Source: Arenibacter sp. 6A1 (GTDB lineage: Bacteria > Bacteroidota > Bacteroidia > Flavobacteriales > Flavobacteriaceae). Taken from it: a DNA stretch of 64,000 nt. Shown here in pieces: positions 55,153 through 62,767 of the stretch (position 1 is its first letter; the number at the start of each line of letters is the position of its first letter). The position numbers and the translations under genes are program-made. The notes below the pieces were generated by a model. The model worked only from the letters and a program-made list of their open reading frames with translations. It was not told the origin of the DNA and did no database searches. The stretch is from the NCBI RefSeq assembly GCF_012272855.1, contig NZ_JAAXCQ010000002.1, positions 186,001 through 250,000 of the forward strand. Direction: 5' to 3'.

Positions 55153-55593
55153 TTACTTATTTACTTTCCATTGATAAGAATCGTCCTTAAAAAGTTCCTT
55201 TCCAAATATAGGCACTTGCTTTTTTATTTCCTCGACAATATGGTTCAAGGCATCAAAGACTTCTTTTCTATGAGGGGCAGATACAAATACGAACAAACAT
55301 AATTCACCGGCATTTACCCTTCCAAGGCTGTGATAAATATGCATACAGCTCAGCTGAAATTTAGCAAAGGCACCCTCTCTTATTTCGTGGAATTTCTGAT
55401 TGGCCATTTCCTCATAGGCCGTGTATTCTATAGCGGCAACCTCTCGGTCTTCGATTATATCCGCTCTTACTTGACCCAAAAATATATTATGGGCACCTAT
55501 GCCGGTTTTAGATTGGTGCTTGGCGATGGAATTGGCAATGAACTCTGGACTTATAGGTCCTTGTACAAATACATTTTTTGTCTTTTTTTCCAT
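55153..55593 (-). CDS. moaE: molybdopterin synthase catalytic subunit
   Basis: Large subunit that, with MoaD, adds the dithiolene sulfurs to the pterin. 146 residues; GAHNIFLGQVRAD, the SLGRVNAGELCLFVFVSAPH core, and the C-terminal lysine motifs IFGKELFKDDSYQWKVN (the usual FWKKE is IFGKE here, with the first lysine kept). First gene of a moaE-moaC pair; the other moa genes are not in the window. Confidence 0.93.
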   Translation of the reverse strand: MEKKTKNVFVQGPISPEFIANSIAKHQSKTGIGAHNIFLGQVRADIIEDREVAAIEYTAYEEMANQKFHEIREGAFAKFQLSCMHIYHSLGRVNAGELCLFVFVSAPHRKEVFDALNHIVEEIKKQVPIFGKELFKDDSYQWKVNK

Positions 55594-55931
55594 TCGGATA
55601 AAATTACGGTGTGGCAGATTCTAACTTTGGGGCAAGTTATACAATTCTGAAGATTTAATCGCTTAACGCCCAAAAAAGGATATTTATAAGGCGCTTGAAT
55701 TTAAAGCTGGTCGTTTTACGGCCTTTGTTATTTTTTGCCACCACCAGCATAGCGCTCCCTAACTTTTTTTCTTGATTACAATTTAAGGATATAGCATCCA
55801 AGGCTTCTTGACGCTAGAGATTCCATACTCAAAACAGCATAATATTTTTAATCTAAAAATATTATGCACAAGCTATATGAAGCACAGTATACCGCATTTT
55901 CAATGTACTAAAATAAGCTTATCTTCGCGCG
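55594..55931. other. 340-bp divergent intergenic region
   Basis: Between moaE and the DMT transporter. A box TATCTTCG near 55920 is one base off the -7 consensus of Bacteroidota but is very close to the ATG. No gene or molybdenum-cofactor riboswitch-like structure is apparent by eye. Confidence 0.4.
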
Positions 55932-56831
55932 ATGTGGATGTATTTAGGGCTTTTAGCCGCGCTTTTTTTAGGATTACACAATTTATGTAAAAAACATGCT
56001 GTTCAAGGCAATGAGGTATTTCCGGTGCTATTAGGAACTATTGGCTCGGGCTTCATATTTATTTTACCTTTATTTTTCAGTTCTGTTTTTCTCCCCGAAT
56101 ACAGTAAGGCCAACGGATTTTTTATTCCAGAAATCCCTTGGGAGGTTCATGGCTTTATATTTATAAAATCGGCTATTATGGCGGCCTCTTGGATTTTAGC
56201 CTATCAGGCTTTAAAACATTTGCCCATCACCATTGTCACCCCTATTAGGTCTGCCGGTCCCTTTTTTACTTTTATTGGCGCCATTTTTATTTATAATGAA
56301 AGACCTAATCCATTACAATGGCTTGGTTTTTTCGTTATTATTTTCTCTATGATGTTGTATTCTAGAATTGGGAAGAAAGAAGGCATTAATTTTAAAAGGA
56401 ACAAATGGATATTTGCCATTATCGCCGCTACATTTTTAGGCGCTTCCAGCGGCTTGTACGATAAGTTCCTTATTCAGTCTCTAGATTTAAACCCACAAAC
56501 CTTAATTTTTTGGTTTAGTTTTTATGTCATCCTAATTTTACTTGTCATTTTATCGATATCATGGTTTCCAAATGCCGAAAAACGAAAGGCCTTTACATGG
56601 CGTTGGAGTATTCCTGCTGTTGGAATACTTTTGCTAGCTGCCGATTATTTTTATTTTAAAGCCTTACAAGATCCAGAAGCTTTGATCATGTTGCTTTCTG
56701 CTATCAAACGCAGTCAGCTTATCATTGCCGTAGTGATTGGCGGACTTATTTTTAAGGAACAAAATAAGCGAAAAAAACTGGTGCCCTTAGGTGGAGTATT
56801 GCTGGGAGTGTTCCTGATTTTATATTCTTAA
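55932..56831 (+). CDS. EamA/DMT-superfamily transporter
   Basis: A membrane protein of 299 residues with about ten predicted helices in two homologous halves. Each has an EamA-like segment (SAIMAASWILAYQALKHLPI, TFIGAIFIYNERPNPLQWLG; ADYFYFKALQDPEALIMLLS, LIIAVVIGGLIFKEQNKRKK). It exports or imports small metabolites; the substrate is not predictable. Single gene. Confidence 0.88.
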   Translation: MWMYLGLLAALFLGLHNLCKKHAVQGNEVFPVLLGTIGSGFIFILPLFFSSVFLPEYSKANGFFIPEIPWEVHGFIFIKSAIMAASWILAYQALKHLPITIVTPIRSAGPFFTFIGAIFIYNERPNPLQWLGFFVIIFSMMLYSRIGKKEGINFKRNKWIFAIIAATFLGASSGLYDKFLIQSLDLNPQTLIFWFSFYVILILLVILSISWFPNAEKRKAFTWRWSIPAVGILLLAADYFYFKALQDPEALIMLLSAIKRSQLIIAVVIGGLIFKEQNKRKKLVPLGGVLLGVFLILYS

Positions 56832-57066
56832 AAGGGCTGGGTTGCACTCTCTAGTGGTATCTCATTTTGACGATTTGTGAGCATTTAGAGTGCTTTTTTT
56901 CCTTCATTACAAATGAATTGAAAAGTAATTCTCGAATGCCAAGACATCTTATTAAAGGAAAGTAAGCGTTCCATAAATTCGAAACAGGAAGCTTTATGCT
57001 ATGCGCTTACATTTTAAATAAGGAACAATTAAGCAAGTTAACTTAAAGCTTCAGGCCATTTTAATT

Positions 57067-57246
57067 TTATTTCTTATTCTTCTTCCTCTTTTTCCTCCAA
57101 AGGATATAAAAGATGACCAGTAATATAGGCAGAATAATATATACAATGACATCAAATGCGCTTGTAAGATCGATAGGATCATTGTCATCTGGGTTTCGTG
57201 TGCCTATTGGAAATTGCAGCAGTAAAGGATATAGCTTGTATAGCAT
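57067..57246 (-). CDS. 59-residue single-pass membrane protein
   Basis: A short gene: start ATG at 57246, stop TAA at 57067. The protein has a conserved-looking N-terminal part (LQFPIGTRNPDDNDPIDLTS), one membrane span (about 31-49: FDVIVYIILPILLVIFY) and a very basic end (WRKKRKKNKK). I recall almost the same pattern (PDDNNPID, then a span, then WRRKK) in many Bacteroidota, which supports it as real. Role unknown. A -7-like box on the minus strand (57290-57283, TAATTTTG) lies about 37 bp upstream. Confidence 0.72.
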   Translation of the reverse strand: MLYKLYPLLLQFPIGTRNPDDNDPIDLTSAFDVIVYIILPILLVIFYILWRKKRKKNKK

Positions 57247-57550
57247 TTCATTTTTTTTTGTAAATCGTTATAATACAATTTACAAAATTAAATAGACTGT
57301 CCTCTTAAGTTGCATCGCTTATTCTTTTTCTTTCTATGCATTTTTCTGAGACCTCGTAATTACATTCTAAAAAGGATCTTTATCTATTCTAGAAATAAAG
57401 ATCCTGATTTACTTTCGTTGGCTTTAAAATCACCCTATATCCTACAGAATTCATATAAACGCCTATATTGATCCTAAGAGATTTTTGGTTTCAAACCTAT
57501 CAATATACCACTCAACATTGCGGTTTCACAACACTCGAATATTCTTATAA
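57247..57550. other. 300-bp intergenic stretch
   Basis: AT-rich DNA between the small membrane-protein gene and the TPR gene. Apart from the -7-like box near 57283-57290 I see nothing. Confidence 0.4.
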
Positions 57551-58396
57551 TTATGACTTAGGGATTAATAATTTAAAAGATTTGTTATCATGTAAATTTT
57601 CAAAATGCTTTTCATTTAGCAGTTCGTCTTCCAGGGTGTCGGACAATTCAAGTGCCTTTTTTATATCTTTTAACGCTTCAGTCTGTTTATCAAGTTGTGA
57701 ATAAGCACAGGCGCGCTGCCAGTATGCCAGAGCATACTCCTTGTCAAGCTCAATAGCGTGATTTGTAAGATTTAATGCCCAGCGTACTTCTCCTATTTCT
57801 AGTAATGCATCAGCCTTATAAGTTATAGCTTCAATATCATCTGGTTTTATACTTAAAATTTCATCATATACCGAAATCTTGTCCTCGTCCCCTTTTTCTA
57901 GTCCAGCACGCATCCATAAAGAGTGAATTGAATTTGTATCTGTTATATTTTTTTGTGTTTCTATAATGACTTTCGAACGCTCCGTCATTTTCACCTCAAT
58001 CTGTTGTAAACGACTTTCATAGTCTGAAGTAAGCGTTTGAATTTTCTTTGCCATATCAATTTTTAGGCTCTTTTTTATATCATTCAAAGAACGCCAACCT
58101 AAAAGAACCAATAATGATGCTGCTGCAGTAATTATATAAAAAATATTATTTACGGTGCTGGTGGTGTAATTAATAGCTCTATCTGATGACTCTAATTTAG
58201 CTTCAGAAATCTGTTTTGTAACCTGTGCTTTCAAGCTTTGGTTTTCCTGTCTTATACTTTTTATTTCATCAAGAATATATCTTTCGATTAATGGCCTGTA
58301 TAAGGGTTGTTCTATACTATCTACTTTAACCGTATCTTCCGAAAATAACGTAATAGGTGTAATAAAAAACAGTATTGCTATAAATAATTTTGACAT
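57551..58396 (-). CDS. membrane TPR protein with signal peptide and coiled coil
   Basis: A protein of 281 residues. Signal peptide about 1-19, helical coiled-coil segment about 38-70 (LDEIKSIRQENQSLKAQVTK), a membrane span about 82-102 (NIFYIITAAASLLVLLGW), then another coiled coil. TPR repeats fill about 160-265 (KISVYDEILSIKPDDIEAIT, ADALLEIGEVRWALNLTNHA, AYWQRACAYSQLDKQTEAL). With a cleaved signal the TPR part lies in the cytoplasm. Function unknown; AT-rich and possibly recently acquired. Confidence 0.7.
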   Translation of the reverse strand: MSKLFIAILFFITPITLFSEDTVKVDSIEQPLYRPLIERYILDEIKSIRQENQSLKAQVTKQISEAKLESSDRAINYTTSTVNNIFYIITAAASLLVLLGWRSLNDIKKSLKIDMAKKIQTLTSDYESRLQQIEVKMTERSKVIIETQKNITDTNSIHSLWMRAGLEKGDEDKISVYDEILSIKPDDIEAITYKADALLEIGEVRWALNLTNHAIELDKEYALAYWQRACAYSQLDKQTEALKDIKKALELSDTLEDELLNEKHFENLHDNKSFKLLIPKS

Positions 58397-59126
58397 TCTA
58401 GTTTTGGGTTGTTTATAATTATAAGGATCCGCAAGTTTGATAAAAATATTGACACAGCCAATTTTTCATCTTTTTCCTTATCTCTTCAATAAAATAATCC
58501 GTGGGATATTTTTGTTGGGATTCTTAAAAATAACGAATATTCTCTGTCTTTTGGTGACATTTATAAGATATGTGCGGTGTTACCCAATGTAGTTATGCAG
58601 CCTTAACAAAAGTAGGATATACCTTTGCCCAATACTATAAAGTTGTGACGTATTGTGATGAAGTTTTTGAAATATTTGGTGTTGTGACACTTGAGAATGT
58701 CCTTTAAGGTATAATTCTCAACTCTGTTCTTCCCCAGAAATATAGATTTGAATAGCTATGGTGTTATACGTCTATCCTCTGCCCTTAATTCTTAAAAATA
58801 ATGGAACGTTCGGAATTCACTTCGTTAAGGTACTGGTTGAGCCTAAAGTTAAATCATACGCAATCTCTCCATCTTAGAACTCCAAAACGAGTAACCTTAA
58901 GCTAAGTAAGAAACTATTGAAAAAAAAAAGTTGACGATCTTGGATCTCGAATGCTTCATATCAGATGATACCGATTGAAATATAAAAACTAATACTGTAA
59001 ATCAGCTTATTACAAATAAAATAAACTGATTTAACAGTAAAAAGCATCTCACCAAGAATCCCGTTCGACTCCGCTCACGGGCTTCGATTCACAAGCTACG
59101 CTTGTCGTGCTTCGCACAGTTGTTCG
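58397..59126. other. 730-bp gene-poor stretch downstream of tRNA-Arg
   Basis: AT-rich with no gene I accept (a 46-codon frame at 58570 is rejected). Next to the tRNA it contains GC-rich short palindromic sequence (59061-59125) and a 13-bp copy of the tRNA 3' part at 59048-59060, together suggesting an old integration site. Confidence 0.45.
59048..59060 (-). repeat. partial copy of the tRNA-Arg T-arm, possible old att
   Basis: CTCACCAAGAATC here repeats 59131-59143 inside the tRNA-Arg gene, in the same orientation 83 bp away. A direct copy of a tRNA 3' segment just behind the tRNA is how integration scars look, but 13 bp is short. Confidence 0.4.
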
Positions 59127-59198
59127 TGACCTCACCAAGAATCGAACTTGGATCTAAAGTTTAGGAAACTTCTATTCTATCCGTTGAACTATGAGGCC
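59127..59198 (-). tRNA. tRNA-Arg (anticodon CCT)
   Basis: On the minus strand the cloverleaf closes well: acceptor GGCCTCA/TGAGGTC with discriminator A, D arm with AGTTCAACGGATAGAAT, anticodon stem AAGTT/AACTT around loop TTCCTAA (anticodon CCT), and T arm with GGTTCGATTC-like loop AAGTTCGATTCTT. CCA is not encoded. 72 bases without CCA. Confidence 0.93.
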
Positions 59199-59330
59199 AT
59201 TAATACCCATCGAATAACTGGGCAGGCAAATGTAAAATTTATTTGATAAAATCACCAATACCTTAAGAGATTATTGATAATATTTTACATTCATCTGCTG
59301 TTGTTTATCCATGGGTATTTAAAACATTTA

Positions 59331-60485
59331 TTATATAAGGTGGTTTGGAAAATCCTTTACTTCTTCACAGCAAATCTGCTCCATAACCTGTTGCAGTTCT
59401 GTTTTTAAAAGAGAGATGGTATGGTCTCCTCCTTTTGCTCCCAAGGCAGCCACTCCATACATAAACGAGCGCCCCATAAAGGTAAATTGAGCACCACTAG
59501 CCATTGATCTGGCAATATCCGGTCCTGAACGCAATCCGCTATCCATCATTACTTTTATCTGGTCCCCGTATTTGGCTGCTATGCGCGTTAAGGGTTTTAT
59601 GGTAGATTCCCCGGCATCTAACTGCCGTCCACCGTGGTTAGAAACGATCACCCCATCTATTCCTAACTGGATGGCCTTTTCCACATCGGCTTCATTGGCT
59701 ACACCTTTTAGCACCAACTTCCCTTTCCACATATCGCGGATCGGTTTAATTTTTTCTTCGTTTAAGCGGCCAGAAAAGGTTTGGTCCATAAACTTCCCTA
59801 GTTGTGCCAAATCTAATCCTTTGGGCATATAAGGTTTTAGAGTCTCAAAATTTGGTTGTCCGTGCTTTAAGGTTTCCAAGGCCCAGCTAGGTTTTCCCAA
59901 TACCTGAAGAATATTCTTTACAGACATTTTTGGAGGCATTGCCAGTCCGTTTCTAATATCCCTAGGGCGAAACCCAAAAGTAGGCACATCACAAAGAATT
60001 ACCAATACCGGACATTCTGCCGCTTCAGCTCTTTTAATAATATCGTCCCGAAGGCGATCTTCGGCAGGATGGTAAAGTTGAAACCACGACTTCCCTTCTG
60101 TTATTTCACTAATACGCTCTATACTACTAGTGGTAACCGTACTTAAGATAAAGGGTACATTGTGTTCAAAGGCAGCTTTTGCCAGAATTTCTGGAGCATT
60201 GGGCCACATTAGTCCCTGTAACCCTACCGGTGCGATACCGAAAGGCGCATCGTATACATGGCCAAACAGTTCTGTTTTCATTTGAGAGCCCGTATGTTTG
60301 CTCAGATAGTAAGGCAACAGCTCTACATCCCTAATTTCGGCTGTATTTTTATGAAGGTTTACGTCTTCATTACAACCCCCGTCTAAATATTCAAAAGCGA
60401 ATTTCGGAATCCGTTTTTGCGCCCTATTCCTCAAGTCGGTGACCGACGGATATTTGGGGTTTATTTTTATTTCCTTCTGACTCAT
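59331..60485 (-). CDS. lldD: FMN-dependent L-lactate dehydrogenase / alpha-hydroxyacid oxidase
   Basis: An enzyme of 384 residues that oxidises L-lactate to pyruvate. It has the FMN-binding GIAPVGLQGLMWPNAPEILA, substrate and flavin residues in SWFQLYHP, and the catalytic His in VSNHGGRQLDAG. DSGLRSGPDIARSMASGAQ and MGRSFMYGVAALG close the barrel. Last gene of the fucose operon (47 bp after the permease). L-lactate is an end product of the non-phosphorylated L-fucose route, which explains its place. Other 2-hydroxy acids are possible substrates. Confidence 0.88.
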   Translation of the reverse strand: MSQKEIKINPKYPSVTDLRNRAQKRIPKFAFEYLDGGCNEDVNLHKNTAEIRDVELLPYYLSKHTGSQMKTELFGHVYDAPFGIAPVGLQGLMWPNAPEILAKAAFEHNVPFILSTVTTSSIERISEITEGKSWFQLYHPAEDRLRDDIIKRAEAAECPVLVILCDVPTFGFRPRDIRNGLAMPPKMSVKNILQVLGKPSWALETLKHGQPNFETLKPYMPKGLDLAQLGKFMDQTFSGRLNEEKIKPIRDMWKGKLVLKGVANEADVEKAIQLGIDGVIVSNHGGRQLDAGESTIKPLTRIAAKYGDQIKVMMDSGLRSGPDIARSMASGAQFTFMGRSFMYGVAALGAKGGDHTISLLKTELQQVMEQICCEEVKDFPNHLI

Positions 60486-60532
60486 TTTATACTAACTATA
60501 CTACTATTTTATGATATGCTTCTTTCTTGCCC

Positions 60533-61840
60533 TTAGGCTTCATAATTTTTAAACACCTTTAACCCGTACCATGAAATGTACAGGAAACACAATAATGGCA
60601 AAACAAAGGAGAAATTAACCTCTGCCACTCCCATAATAGTTAGGTCGTTTACGCCGCTTCCACCGGCATCGATGATCATGGCTTGCCATTGTGGCATTAA
60701 AGCTCCCCCTACAATGGCCATTACCAATCCGGCTGCACCAATTTTAGATTCTTCTTCGTTAAGACCATTTAAGGCTATCCCGTAAATTGTCGGGAACATT
60801 AAAGACATACAAAAAGATACTCCTACCAACGAATAAAGACCGCCTATTCCTTGGATATAAATGGTTCCTAAACAAGCCACCATTGCTAAAACTCCAAAAT
60901 ACATTAGTAGTTTTCCTGGGCTTAAAAAACGCAATAACCAGGTCCCTATAATTCTACCTACCAAGAACAGGATAAAGGCAATGAATTGATAATTGGCGGC
61001 ATCTTCGGCAGCCATTCCAATAGCTTCGGCATACTGATAAATGTACGTCCAGCACATTATTTGTGCCCCTACATATAATATTTGCGCCAACACTCCCAAT
61101 ACATATTTTTTGTTTTGGAACAAGCCTTTAAAGGTGTCCCCTAAACTTGGAATCCCCCCTTCTTCTTTAGCCTGTGGCATTTTACTAATTACAATCAGTA
61201 CAAAAACGGCCATGATAACCAGCCCCAATACCACGTATGGATCCCTAATAACCATAAGGTCGGAAGTCCTGATCAAGGCTTTCTTGGTTTCTGCCAAGGC
61301 GCTGTAATTTTCTATATCGTCGGACTGCAAATTTTTAAGCACAAACTGCTGGGCCACTAATAGCCCCAATAGGAGGCCGACCGGATTAAAGGCTTGCGCT
61401 AAATTTAGGCGTTGGGTTGCCGTTTCCGGAGCTCCCATAGCCAAAATATAAGGGTTGGCCGTGGTTTCTAAGAACGCTAAGCCAAAGGTCAGTACATAGA
61501 GTCCCAAACAAAAAAACCAAAATTGTTCTGTAATAGCGGCAGGATAGAACAACAAGGCCCCAACGGCATACAATGCCAGGCCTATTAAAACCCCTACCTT
61601 ATAAGAGTACTTTCGTACAAAGAGCGCTGCAGGCAAAGCCATGCAAAAATACCCTCCGTAAAAAGCCATTTGTACCCAAGCTGCCTGTGAGTTAGACAGT
61701 TCTAATACCTTTTTAAAAGCTTGAACCATAGGATCCGTAACCGCATTGGCAAATCCCCATAAGGCAAACAAAGAGGTTATTAAAATAAAAGGGATCAGTA
61801 CTTTTTTGGATACCACAGGGGGTTGTTCAGTGTTTTTCAT
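60533..61840 (-). CDS. fucP: FucP-like L-fucose:proton symporter (MFS)
   Basis: A 12-helix major-facilitator protein of 435 residues. The N-terminal TSLFALWGFANAVTDPM and the segment WVQMAFYGGYFCMALPAALF match the fucose permease family. The second half shows GRIIGTWLLRFLSPGKLL and SLMFPTIYGIALNGLNEE, also typical. It lies in the inner membrane and imports L-fucose or a related sugar with protons. It is 38 bp after the SDR gene and 47 bp before lldD, within one operon. Confidence 0.87.
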   Translation of the reverse strand: MKNTEQPPVVSKKVLIPFILITSLFALWGFANAVTDPMVQAFKKVLELSNSQAAWVQMAFYGGYFCMALPAALFVRKYSYKVGVLIGLALYAVGALLFYPAAITEQFWFFCLGLYVLTFGLAFLETTANPYILAMGAPETATQRLNLAQAFNPVGLLLGLLVAQQFVLKNLQSDDIENYSALAETKKALIRTSDLMVIRDPYVVLGLVIMAVFVLIVISKMPQAKEEGGIPSLGDTFKGLFQNKKYVLGVLAQILYVGAQIMCWTYIYQYAEAIGMAAEDAANYQFIAFILFLVGRIIGTWLLRFLSPGKLLMYFGVLAMVACLGTIYIQGIGGLYSLVGVSFCMSLMFPTIYGIALNGLNEEESKIGAAGLVMAIVGGALMPQWQAMIIDAGGSGVNDLTIMGVAEVNFSFVLPLLCFLYISWYGLKVFKNYEA

Positions 61841-61878
61841 CGGCTTAATTTTTTTTAGCTATAAATATAGGGTTTGAT

Positions 61879-62661
61879 TTATGTTATGGATCTATCTAAA
61901 TGAGTATATCCGCCATCTACAAACAGTAATTGTCCTGTAGTATGGCTCGATCTGTTTGACAATAAAAAAGCAACAGTATTACCTATTTCTTCGGAAGTAG
62001 TCATTCTGTTTTCCAAGGGGATGTTCTTGGTAATCTCGTTTAATTTTTCTTCTGGATTTTCAAAAGTTTGTATCCACCTGGAATAAAGGGGCGTAAAACA
62101 CTCGGCCACAATAACCGCATTCACCCGAACACTATACGGCAGCAATTCTACTGCCCATTCCCGTGTCAGGGCATTTCTACCTCCGTTTGAAGCTGCATAT
62201 CCCGATGTCCCTCCCTGGCCGGTAACCGAGGTTTTGGATCCAATATTGACAATAGCCCCCTTACTCTTTTTTAATGCCGGCAAGGCATAATGGGCCATCA
62301 TATAATAGTGGGTAAGGTTACGGTTTACAGATTTTAAAAAATCATCATAATTGCCATTTTCCAAGCTTACGCCATCGTTTACTCCCGCATTGTTCACCAA
62401 TCCATCAATGGTACCGAATTTTTCCAAGGTACGGGTTACCGCTGCCTTACATTGTTCGGGATCGGTAAGTTCTGCAATGGCAGAATATGCCTTTCCGCCA
62501 TTTTCTTCTATGGCTGCCACGGCCTTAGCAACACTTTTCTTGTCTCTTCCGATAATCACCGGAATGGCTCCTTCATTAGCTAAAACAGTAGAAATCCCTT
62601 CACCGATCCCTTTTGAACCACCCGTCACTATTATTACCTTGTCCTTAAGTTGTAAATCCAT
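61879..62661 (-). CDS. L-fucose dehydrogenase-like SDR with Tyr-x3-Asn
   Basis: A short-chain dehydrogenase of 260 residues: cofactor motif TGGSKGIGEG (13-22), NNAGVNDG (90-97), and the catalytic region GSKTSVTG and YAASNGGRNALT. The usual Tyr-x3-Lys is Tyr 155-x3-Asn 159 here. I recall the same YAASNGG string in other Bacteroidota fucose-operon SDRs, so it may be a family trait. It would oxidise L-fucose to the lactone as the first step of the oxidative route. It ends with LFVDGGYTHLDRSIT. The sulfatase gene ends 106 bp upstream. Confidence 0.83.
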   Translation of the reverse strand: MDLQLKDKVIIVTGGSKGIGEGISTVLANEGAIPVIIGRDKKSVAKAVAAIEENGGKAYSAIAELTDPEQCKAAVTRTLEKFGTIDGLVNNAGVNDGVSLENGNYDDFLKSVNRNLTHYYMMAHYALPALKKSKGAIVNIGSKTSVTGQGGTSGYAASNGGRNALTREWAVELLPYSVRVNAVIVAECFTPLYSRWIQTFENPEEKLNEITKNIPLENRMTTSEEIGNTVAFLLSNRSSHTTGQLLFVDGGYTHLDRSIT

Positions 62662-62767
62662 TTAAAATAATTCCTTATACTGCCAATACAGAATTTAAAA
62701 CGCCCTTGCATTATTAATTTCCGTGGCTTATTTTATTGTTCGTAATTACTGTTTATTCAATTTATTA

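Noticed and set aside
58570-58710. 46-codon open frame starting MCGVTQCSYAALTK
   Set aside because: Short, no homologue I recall and no promoter; it lies in a gene-poor scar-like region.
59331-60485. Calling the FMN enzyme glycolate or mandelate oxidase
   Set aside because: The family cannot be split by eye; the fucose operon context favours L-lactate.
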